Assembly: GCF_000004195.4 (NCBI RefSeq)
Contig: NC_030681.2
Location: 27,976,982 to 28,040,981, forward strand
DNA: 64,000 nucleotides
Direction: 5' to 3'
Source: Xenopus tropicalis
Lineage: Eukaryota > Chordata > Amphibia > Anura > Pipidae
Below the pieces are notes generated by a model. The model did not search any database, had not been told where the DNA came from, and was given only the letters and a program-made list of their open reading frames with translations. Positions 49,901 through 61,900 of this stretch are shown in pieces. A program made the position numbers and the translations under genes. Every line of letters starts with the position of its first letter. The stretch's first letter is position 1.

Positions 49901-52900
49901 TTCCTATAAAAAGAAAATAGCATGGGTATCTGTAGTCATCTTTACTGGATCTTTGCCCGATTTGGCCACCAATATTCTTAAATTTGGTTGATCTGAAAGA
50001 TTGGCTCTAGGCCAACAATCAGATCATAACTGACACCTATGTAGGCAAGTCAGGAAAGGACCACATCAACTTGCCTATATAGTCCCTGCCTGCCAGATCT
50101 TCAAACCTGGCCTATATATATCTTGTCATTTTAAGACAGATATCTATCTGGGAAGCCATTGTGGGGGCCCCATGCACGGGCAGAAAAGCAGCCGACTCAA
50201 TAGCTTACATCTGCCTGCATTGGGCCAGCTATAGTCATTCTATGCAAGATACCTTTAAAATAACAACTCCACATACAATACATAACTTAAACAAATTTAA
50301 TTCTATAGGTTTGGTGAATTCCCCCAAATAAGGCAAATGTGGCATTCTGTCATGATTTTTATGGTGTAGTTTTTATTGCACATTGCAAATAATTCATTCC
50401 ACCATTAAAAATGTTATTCTTGAACCAATAAATGTATTTTTTTTAGTTAAATAACTGGTGTGTTAACAGCCATCTCAACCTCTTCAACCATATTTAACAC
50501 AGAAAGTAGAAAAACATGCAATTCTTGCTTTCTGGATACTTTTACCTATATTAATTGAATAGCATGGAACATTCTGCCACACATGAGTTCCAAGCAGGCT
50601 CAGGGATGATATCTTATAACAGAGTAATTAGAATTATTTTTCATTATATTGTTTTGGATATGAAATATTTATTTCCGCCATTTTTCTGTTAAAATTAGGG
50701 ATGCACCTAATCAACTTTTTTGGATTCGGCCGAACCCCCGAATCTTTCATAAAGGATTTGGCCGAATACCGAACCGAATCCTAAATAGCATATGCTAGTT
50801 AGGTAACGGAAGGGTTAATTCCTCATTAGCATATGCTAATTAGGTAACGGAAAGGTTACATTTTCAACTTCCGTGTTTACGTGACAAAAAGTCACGAGAT
50901 TTTTAGGATTCGGATTTAGTTCAGCCAGGAGCCTGAATTTGGCCGAATCCAAATCCTACTGAAAAAGGCCAAATCTTGGCCGAATCCTGTACCAAATCCT
51001 GGATTCAGTGCATCCCTAGTTAAAATATTTAATATGCAGCTATTTTAGAACAAATACATTTAAACTGGTGAACCTTAAATGCAGCTTAGAAGAGATCATT
51101 ACAATAAAATGACTTATAAAGAATATAAATGAAACTTCAAGTGATCAAAGACCAAAACCGGTGATTGTTAATAAATTCTTAACATTTTTATGGCACTTGT
51201 GTTAATTCAGGCAGCAGATCAGACACATTAACTGAAATCCTAACCCTTCCAATATTTGGAGCCTTCATTATTCTGCTGATCAGTTAAAGGCCTTCAAAAC
51301 AATGTTTTTATATAAATAAATGGTGGGTGACTGTTAAATTGGAGTTGAATTTATTTAAAAAAGGCCTTGGGGTACATATTCAACTCCAATATGTTTTATT
51401 GTTTTGTTTACAAGTAATGTGGTATGTCGACAACATCCTTTATTGCCCAATACTTTTACTTTTTGTAGCTCTCAGGCAATAAGGTCATCTGTTAGAAAAA
51501 TCTGTCTTGCCACTACAAAGGGAAATGCAAGAACATGCCAAGAGTGCAAAACAGCAGAAAAAATGTTGCTAAAATAATATTTTTTTTTTAAACTGAACTT
51601 TCAGCTGTTTGTTCTACACAAAAAAAAATAACAGACAAAAGAAATTAGAATTGTCAAAAACATCCATCTTAACATCAAGGAGAGGGCAATTAATAGTTCT
51701 CACATGAAGCAGAGGACAAGATGTTCCGGGGCCAATTTGTACTCACACTTGGGCTATTTTTAGCTTATACAAATCATGTGTATTGAATGGAAAAAAAGTT
51801 AAAAATGTAGATTATACAAACAATGGTATTACCAAGGGGGGATCCTGCCAGCTGAAAGTTTCCCTTTCTGTCCTTCACAAAGTAACTTGTTGGCTGCCAA
51901 GACAGGATTTTTGATTCCTTTAACAAGAAAGCAGAGAATACAGTTAATAGAACATAATAAATATGACATCATAAAACTAAGGATCATTAAAGATGAATAT
52001 GAATGCACTAAATAAAAAATCATGTTAGAATTTAATATGTGTCTTAAGATATTTAAAGGAGAAGGAAAGGCTAAGTCACTTGGGGGTGCCAAAATGTTAG
52101 GCACCCCCAATTGACTTTAATCGCTTACCTTGTACCCTGGGCTGGTGCCCCTGTTCGGAGTGAACCGCACCAGTCTGGGGTAGCAGCGAGCGCTTCCTTC
52201 TTCCGCGTGGGCACATTAGAGTGAAAAGCTGAACTTTAACAACAAAGTCGGCTTTTCACTCTAATGCGCATGCTCCGGCCCAGGGATTTCGCCGCGGAAG
52301 AAGGAAGCGCTCGCTACAGGTACCCCGGGCTGGTGCTGTTTTCTCCTAACAGGGGCACCAGCCCGGGGTACAAGGTAAGCGATTAAAGTCACTTGGGGGT
52401 GCCAACATTTTGGCACCCCCAAGTGACTTAGCCTTTCCTTCTCCTTTAAAGGTACAGATGGAAGAAAGCCTCTAAGTGTTTATCCTAATGTCCCCAAGCG
52501 AACCGCTGTATTTATTCATTAGAATTAAATAGCTTATTTTACCACCTTGACAGTGCCTGGCCAGGCCGGTGGGCACCCTAGGTGAATCTTCTGGCCACTT
52601 TGCCTCAACCTGTGGGTACACATGGCTCACTGACAAAGTAATTGTGGCGGCACCAGGACAAGGGGATAATGACAAGTGGGTGGTTCAGAGACAAGGGCCT
52701 AGACTGGGGGGGGGGGGGGGGGGACAGTTGCTCCCTAGACACATACCTCTTCTGCCAACCCCTAGTTTCAGGCCCTGCATGTTGAGACAAAGCATGATAC
52801 AGGTATACACTATACAGAATGTTATATTAAGCTCTTACAGGCATTTTAACCTTTAAAACTGTACCAAAGAGTAAAAACAAAACTTACACTTGTGTATAAA

Positions 52901-55900
52901 ATACATGGCAAGAGCCATGAATATCCTGTAAATTGTATCTTTAAAATCAGTGCTTGCTGATGTTGTCATTGGTGTCACTCACTGAAACACGTCTATTGTA
53001 GTAAATTTTGTGCTACTTCCTGCTGTAAAATATGACGATATTTGAAGTAGGGATGCACCAAATTCACTATTTTTGGGCTCGGCCAGAACCCAAATTCTAC
53101 GTAAAATATGCAGGCAAATACTGAAATGAATTAGCATATGCACATTAGGGTATGTAACGATTAAATAAAAAGGTGCTTAAATATTTTTTTTAACTTCCAT
53201 GTTCACGTAACCAAAAGTCTTGTGATTATAAGGATTTGGTTCGGGCAGGCCGAATGCTGCCGAAAAAGGCAGAATCCCGAACTAAATTCTGGATTCGGTG
53301 CATCCCTAATTTTAGATCAACTTAGAGTCCCATGACCTGTGTAAAAGCCCTTGGCCTTCGGCATCACGCTTTTATGGTCAGGGAACTCCTCGGTGACTTA
53401 CAGTATCCTTATATTTTACAAAAGGGGGTACATTATTCACTATATATAAAAATATTATTCATTTTTTAATTCGTACCGCTCAGTGATCCCACTGCTCCAA
53501 AACTTAAAGATTTGCCATCCATTATACTTGCATCACATTCTATTTTTCCGAGAAGATTCAAGTTTGAGCCCATTCCTGCATTTGTAAACGGGGAGTCCTG
53601 TGAAAACACAACATAAGAATCAATAAAGACAAGTTATGAATTTAAGACATTTTTACATTTTAAGCAGTGCCAAATAAAATAGAGAAACTGCAAAATCTAT
53701 AAGACCACCTTAAAATGGAACCTGCATTTAAACACAAATGACCAAATCCCATTTCCAAAAAGTGTGCTTCCTTTTCACCTTTATCCTCAAGCTTTGGTAA
53801 CTGTACTTATCTACTACGTAATTTATTACCTCTATCTGTGGAAATGACAGCTGGGTAACAAAATATAACCAGTAGAGAGGGTCAAACTGGTCAAGTTGTT
53901 CTGTAATTATTCTCTTCCTGGACCCAGGAGACTTTATGAATTATAGATAAAGGCCAGAAGTACAGGGGGTGCTTGCAATAACAAGGGATCAATCAGTGGT
54001 AATATCTTTAAGAAAACTTAGGCTTTAGGGGGCACTAGCAATAAACAGCTAATAGAAGATAATGACTTCCATATAGGCAGTCCTTATTTACTACTCTTGC
54101 AATTAAAATATGGTTTATTTACTGCTTTTTAAAAAATCTGCTTTGCAAAACGAGGTAAAGCTAAACATTTAAGCACCAATAACAGCTGCTGATCATCATG
54201 ACATACCAGTCTGGAGGACATGCTAAAGTACTTTATAGGTCTCATCTATAAAACAGCACCCTATAATATTGTCTGTTCTATTTCTAAAAAATGTAAGTGA
54301 GGAAGAATTCCATGGAAGAGCACTCATGTCTCTAAATACTTGTGCACATCAAAGGATAATTCTCTAATAGACTGACTATACAGATGAAAGATTACAATTC
54401 ACCACCTAAATCTCATAATCTCTTAATGATTGTGACATATTTGCTGCTGTAACGGGACGAGCAGGACCAAATGAATGAGTTTCTTTCACTAACAGAGAGA
54501 AAATATACCAAATATGTTTTATTAATCACAAATGTAATTGACATTATGGCAGCGCACAATGCCTGTACTGTGCTGAGTCTCTTTTTCGGCCTCTTTTTAT
54601 TTTTGTGAATTATGTTACAGAGGTCCTGCTTCCTGGCTTATAAAAAAAACCTTAAAAATGCATCCAAACGCAGGCAAATCCAATGATCTAATTTCCCTTG
54701 AGCATCCCTCACTTTAGTTTCTGAAAGTCCACCACATCTTAAAAGCTATTTTTTTTTTTATTTAAAGAAAGGAATCTACCTGGAGAGGAATTCAATTCTT
54801 CAATTTTCCCCTAAAAGTGACATCATTTAAACATGAAATGTTGCTTAGCTTCTCTGAGAACATAAATGTATTTTGGATTTAATTATCTAACAAAGAAGAA
54901 TTTTAACAAATGCACATTCACATTAAACCACAATATATTAAGTGGCCACTACCTATTGAGGATAACAATGTTATGGAATGTAAGAGCACGGACACCTGGG
55001 GGCTGATTTACTAATCCACGAATGGTCCGAAGGCGTCCGAATGGGTTTTTTTCGTAATGATCGGTATTTTGCGATTTTTTCGGAAATTGTCGCGACTTTT
55101 TCGTAGCCATTACGAATGTTTCGCAAAATGTCGCGACTTTTTCATACCGCTACGACTTTCATACTCGGCGCAAAAGCTGCGAAAAAGTCGCGACTTTTCG
55201 CAGCTTTCGCGCCAAGTACGAAAGTTTTGGATTCATTCAAGCTTCAGTATGGTGACTTTTCTTGGGCCAGGTTGGAGCTGCAGGGTGCCATTGAGTCCTA
55301 TGGAAGTCTGAAAGTTACGAGCGCTCAATACGAAAAAGTCGCGACAAGATACGAGCAAATCGTAACAGCGACGAAAAAATCGCAAAAAATACAAAAAAAG
55401 TCGCAAAATGTTTGTTTTCCAATCAGAATTTTTCCAATTCGGATTCGTGGGTTAGTAAATGGGCCCCCTGAAGTTCCAAGGGGCATAGCTATCATAAAGT
55501 GAAAGGTCGTGTTATCAATAATTACAATACCCATCTATGCATCTAGTGCTGGGCTGCACTTCCTCAAGCATAGAAAATATATATAACATAGACAGTGTTA
55601 TAGAAAAGGCCTGTGTTATATTATAGACATACATAGTTTCATAGTTAAAGGAGAAGGAAAGGTAAAAACTAAGTAAGCTTTATCAGAAAGGTCTATGTTA
55701 ATACAGCCATAAGCACTCACAGAAACGCTGCACTGAGTCCTCTATGAAAAGACAGGATTTCTTGTCTACTTATTTGTAAACATGTTCTTGGGTATCTGAC
55801 TTCCTCTCTCAGAAAAATCCTTCATTCCTGGGGCCAGAGTCTGGGCTGCTCTCTCCCCTCTCCCTCCCATAAGAATTCATCACTCACCCCCCTCGCCCTT

Positions 55901-58900
55901 AGGAATGAGTAATTTGAGCTACCAAGACTAAAGCTGCAAGCAGGAAGCTACTTAAAATGGCAGCTGAGAAAGCTTCTAGGGCTCTTTCCTCAGGTATGGC
56001 AATGCTTTCTGCAGAATAAATATAGTGTTCTAGGTGGCACTAATGTGGCGAATCTATTGGCAGTAAAATGCCAAAATGACTTTCCTTTGGTTGAAAAAAG
56101 ACCAAAATCCTTCAAGTTTAAGCCTTCCAAGTGAACCCCAGCACACACACATAGACCAATACCGACCCATCTATACACTCACATACATAAACTATATATA
56201 CCAACATCAATATTGATTTTAGTATCACAATAGCCTTGGATACTATGCTTGTTCAAGAACTCATCCAGGCCCCTCTTATAGGCATTAACAGAATCTGCCA
56301 TCACATCACCACTAGGAAGGGCATTCCCCAACTGCACCGTGAAAAACCACCTACCCTGCTTCAAATGGAAGTTCCATTCCTATAATTTAAAAGGGTGGCC
56401 TCTGGTGCGGTGATCATTTTTATGGGGCAAAAAAAAAGAACACCCCCTATCTGCCTATAATCCGCTCTAATGTACTTGTACAGAGTAATCATGTCCCCTC
56501 GCAAGGACCTTTTTTTCCAGAGAAAACAACCCCAACCTCGACAGTCTAACCTCATAGTTTAAATCTTCCATCCCCTTTACCAGTTTAGTTGCAGTCTCTG
56601 CACTCTCTCCAGCTCATTAATATCCTTCTTAAAGGGGAAGGAAAGGCAAAGTCACTTGGGGGTGCCAAAATGTTAAGCACCCCCAAGTGACTTTAACCGC
56701 TTACCTTGTACCCCGGGCTGGTGCCCCTGTTCGGAGAAAATAGCACCAGCCCGGGGCACCTGGAGCGCAGCACTTCCTCCTTCCGCCTTCCACTTCCTAA
56801 ACTGCCGGTGGCCGGGCATGCACAGTAGAGCGAAAAAGCCGACTTAAATGTTTAAGTTCGGCTTTTCACTCTACTGCGCATGCGCGCGCAGCGAAGCCGG
56901 AAGGAGGAAGCGCAGGCAGCTACCCCGGGCTGGTGCTATTTTCTCCTGACAGCGGCACCAGCCCGGGGTAAAAGGTAGGCGGTTAAAGTCACTTGGGGGT
57001 GCTTAACATTTTGGCACCCCCAAGTGACTTTACCTTTCTTTTTCCTTTAAGGACTGGAGCCCAAAACTGCACTGCATACTCAAGGTGAGGCCTTACCAGG
57101 GACCTATACAGAGACATCGGAAGCTCAATCATACAGTGGAGTTGGGTTGCTGTATTTTGAGTAAAGAAAACATCAAGAAATGTAATTTTAATCTTTCACA
57201 CCATGTAAATTCTCAGTGATGTGCTTTTGTGGCCTTTGTCATGATTTTTTCTGCAATCCAGTACTCAACAGTCACATCTTCAAAGCTAAAATGGCCTTGA
57301 TTCAGACATTAGAGAAGGATTTGAGAAACAAGGCCTTACTTCATTTACTGAATAAGTACCCAGCCTTTAACTATGATATCCAAGTACCAAGTGTTCCTGG
57401 GACATTCGGGACCAATGACAATAATTCCTGCATTTTACATCTTTTTAGAGGTCTTGGAAGCAAGACTTGGAGGGAGCACCTAATGAATTCCAGCAGAATC
57501 AAGTAGTATTGTATTGCAAACGTTGGCAGCATGGCTAAGTACTTCCTGGCATTGAGGGTTTTTTCACTTGTTTTCTGAAAGAACCTGCTTTCCATCATAT
57601 TGTGTGTTCCCTTATGGGCACACTCTGTACCTAAATGATTACTGGCACCACTGCTCTGTGGTGGTATTGCCTGCTAACTGAAGCTCCCAACAGTTGCGCC
57701 ATCCACAAAAAGCGTGACTTGAACACTTACAAATTTTGTTCAAATCTGTTTCTTTTTTTTTTCCAAGTGGAAAGAATGTTAAACATCAAATATCCTCAAG
57801 GGATAAAGCAAAGAGTTCCAAATACTTGCAAACTCCTCTGTGGTCCATCTATGAATCACATTACACTTACCTTTCACCGTAATAAACAATATCTTCTAGT
57901 CTACTTTTTTCGCAGGCAAGACAAAGCCCCACATAAAGAGTAACTAAATATATTATGTATTGGGGTTTTCTGTTTTTTTTTTTGCTCAACAAGAAGTCAA
58001 CTATAACTGTAACAAAGCTCTTTAATTTGAACTAATTATGGCGTACTAGTCAGTCTTCCTGCTTTCAAAGTACTTCAGTAATTGATTCACAAAGAAAGTT
58101 TCCCATTCATTAAGATTTAAGCTGGCCATTCAAGTACCAACAGAATCGCACAAAAATCATTTATTTTCCCCACACAATATTGGTTTGTCAGTCAGAAGGG
58201 TACAGCAGTTTTGATTGGGCTGTCATCTAGACATTTGATGTTGCGCCAGTGGCCTCAAAGCAGGTGTTCAATTTTGAATTTGAGGCATGAAGACTTGGGG
58301 GCTGATTTACTAATCCACGAATTCGAATGGGAAAAATTCGGATTGGAAACGAACATTTTGCGACTTTTTCGTATTTTTTGCGATTTTTTTGTCTGCGTTA
58401 CGACTTTATCGTAAATTGTCGTGACTTTTTCATAGCCGTTACGGTTTGCTCGTACATTGTCGCGACTTTTTCGTATTGAGCGCTCGTAACCGGCGGGCAA
58501 AACTTTCAGACTTTACATGATTTTGTCCTATAGGACTCAATGGCACTCTGCAGCTCCAACCCGGCCCAAGGAAAGTCTCCCATAGGGCTCAATGGCACTC
58601 TGCAGCTCTAACCCGGCCCAAGGAAAGTCTCCCATAGGGCCCAATGGCACTCTGCAGCTCCAACCCGGCCCAAGGAAAGTCTCCCATAGGGCTCAATGGC
58701 ACTCTGCAGCTCCAACCCGGCCCAAGGAAAGTCTCCCATAGGGCTCAATGGCACTCTGCAGCTCCAACCCGGCCCAAGGAAAGTCTCCCATAGGGCTCAA
58801 TGGCACTCTGCAGCTCCAACCCGGCCCAAGGAAAGTCTCCCATAGGGCTCAATGGCACTCTGCAGCTCTAACCCGGCCCAAGGAAAGTCTCCCATAGGGC

Positions 58901-61900
58901 TCAATGGCACTCTGCAGCTCCAACCTGGCCCAAGGAAAGTCTCCCATAGGGCTCAATGGCACTCTGCAGCTCCAACCCGGCCCAAGGAAAGTCTCCCATA
59001 GGGCTCAATGGCACTCTGCCGCTCCAACCCGGCCCAAGGAAAGTCTCCCATAGGGCTCAATGGCACTCTGCAGCTCCAACCTGGCCCAAGGAAAGTCTCC
59101 CATAGGGCTCAATGGCACTCTGCAGCTCCAACCCGGCCCAAGGAAAGTCTCCCATAGGGCTCAATGGCACTCTGCAGCTCCAACCCGGCCCAAGGAAAGT
59201 CTCCCATAGGGCTCAATGGCACTCTGCAGCTCTAACCTGGCCCAAGGAAAGTCTCCCATAGGGCTCAATGGCACTCTGCAGCTCCAACCTGGCCCAAGAA
59301 AAGTCACGATACTGAAGCTTGAATGAATCCAAAACTTTCGTACTCGGCGCGAAGGCTATGAAAAAGTTGCGACAATTCGCGCAAGTTGTAGCGCTACGAA
59401 AAAGTTGCAACATTTTGTGAAACAGTCGTAATGGCTACGAAAAAGTCGTGACAATTTACGAAAAAAATCGCAAAATACGAATCATTACGAAAAAAATACA
59501 TTCGGACGCCTTCGGACCGTTCGTGGATTAGTAAATCAGCCCCCATGTGTACTGACAATCAAAGCCTCCTGTAGCCTGCCAGTCCACATTGGGCTGGCAA
59601 ATAACCAATAACAGCTGTTATTGGTCACACCCTAAAAACATTTTTCATGCTTGCGTTGCTCTCCGTCTTTTATTAAAAATAAAGTTTGTGGACCCCTGCC
59701 ATACCATGTATGGACACTTGCATGCTATCCATCCATTAAGCTGATGAGTACTCCAGAGTCTAAAGTCACCTTTCCATTAACACTGACAACTCCTTGCAGA
59801 AATATAAACTTTATGCAAATCTTTCATTTATAACATTTTTTGAATCAAAAGATTTAAAAACAACTTCTAATCTGAACTGGACTGCACCCTTAAAAGATAA
59901 GGAAAATCTATTAAAGATATTAAGTCATCCTCAAGCTAACCGTTCAGTCATGTATGTATGTATAACTTTATTTATAAAGCGCAGTACGCAGCGCTGTACA
60001 ATCGTACAAAATACAAAATTACACACAGGGAGGACAAGTGTTATAATAAATAAATACAATAAATATATATATATAAGGAATACATTTCCAATAATGAAAT
60101 TAATTAAAGATCTAAATGCATTAGATTGTGATGTTGTTTACCAATTAACAGAATAAAGCATAGCTCCAGGAATGCAAATGTTACAGTATATCTTTCTGTG
60201 AAACATGTGTAACCAGTGGCACATACCTCCAACTCAACCAGAGCAGCAGTTACTGCATCAGTTGCAAGATCACCAGCTTGTAACTTTTCTATAGCCTGTT
60301 TAAGAACAAATAAAAAGAAAGCAAAAAAAAGAAAGCAGATTTGAAAGAAATATTGCAAGCAAAATAATGTGAGCATTCATATCCGAGCACAAAATACAGT
60401 AGTGATAATGATTTCTAGTGAAAACATTTTTCTCTATTGCAAAAGCAACTTTATGGTAAATAACAGCATCCTCCTACTGACAGCATACAGTGTAGATTAT
60501 ACAATAACAAACATGAATAACAAGTAAAATACATTCATAGAACTTTGTGATGTTTTGAGTTATAATATGGTATGGGATATAGGCTGTATTATCTGTATTG
60601 CCTGGGCCCTGGGGTTTTTCAGATAAGAGGTCTTACTGTTATTTGGATCTTTAAGTCTACTAACAAACATTTAAACAATAAACCCAATCAGATTGTATAT
60701 GTTGTTCTATATAATTAAATAGTAAACTAAACATGTTATAACCTAAAATTTAAAGAACTAAATTAAAAATATGTATTTCTTTCATAGTACCTGTGGTCTT
60801 TCTGTACTTTAGATCTCCATACCCGATAGGATTGCATTGCCTCCAATAAGGATTAATTATATGTTGGTTGAGATTAAGTACAAGGTACTGTTTCCTTATT
60901 GTAGAGAGAAATTAAATATGTTTCAAAAGTTTGAATTATTTGATTAAAACGGAGTCAATGGGAGATGACCTTCCTGCAATTCAGAGCTTTCTGGATAATG
61001 GGCTTGCAGATAACAGATCCTACACCTGAACTATGGCTTCATTAGAAATGGAAGTCCAAAGCAAGTTATTGCCGAACCTCTCACACTCTCTCCCTAGATG
61101 GTTCTTGTCAATTCAGCAAATTGAGAATTTTAAGACGCCATGTTTCATGCAGAAAGGGAACTTACCACCTGTGTATTTACTCATAGTGTTGACTTTTTAA
61201 AAATGTCTCTATTCATTAGAAATGGTACACATTTCCCCGCTACTGTAAACTAAAGTATCAGAAGGCACTGAGAAATGAATGGGCTATAAACCTTAAAAAG
61301 GATGTAAAGAGAAGACCAGTATACTTTCGTACATGAATAACCTATTAGATCATATTAGTGGCTGCTTTGGACAAAAAAAAAAGTAATATTTAGAAATATG
61401 AGGTGATTAATAAGGTAGGCAGCCTATTGTCTTAAAAATAGGTCAAAAACCTTGGAACAGAATTACATACTTTAATTTTAGTTCAGCATACAATAATCCT
61501 ATTAATTTAGAAGTGATGACATTATCTTTATTATCCTTTAGTTATATAGCGCCGACATATACTGCAGCACTTTACAGAGATTCAACATCATTCACATCAG
61601 GCCCTGTGCCAGTGAAGCTTCCAATGTAAGGCTCCTATCACATTCACACACTGGGGCCCTATAGTACCTGGAGAAAACTCACACAAGGCACTGGACTGTA
61701 TTTTGCAGTAATATTATTGTTATAAAAGTTAATTTGTGACATTTATAAGATGATGTTAGTGGCAGACTAACAAATAAAGAGAAAATCTTAACCAATGAAT
61801 TTCTTGAAAACAATGTAAAAACCAGAAATGAACAGCCTATTAAGGCAGAACAAAAATATTCGGTACTGGAATGGAAGAGTGGTCTTCCAGGCATAAAAGG

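Noticed and set aside
51829..52110. Reading the 51.8-kb frame as a single 93-residue protein
   Set aside because: Only 51833-51917 matches taspase 1. The upstream part is intron and the final Trp disappears on splicing, which restores Cys.
58524..59303. CRISPR-like array
   Set aside because: Units are contiguous with no unique spacers, and the context is a vertebrate intron inside a MITE. It is a minisatellite.
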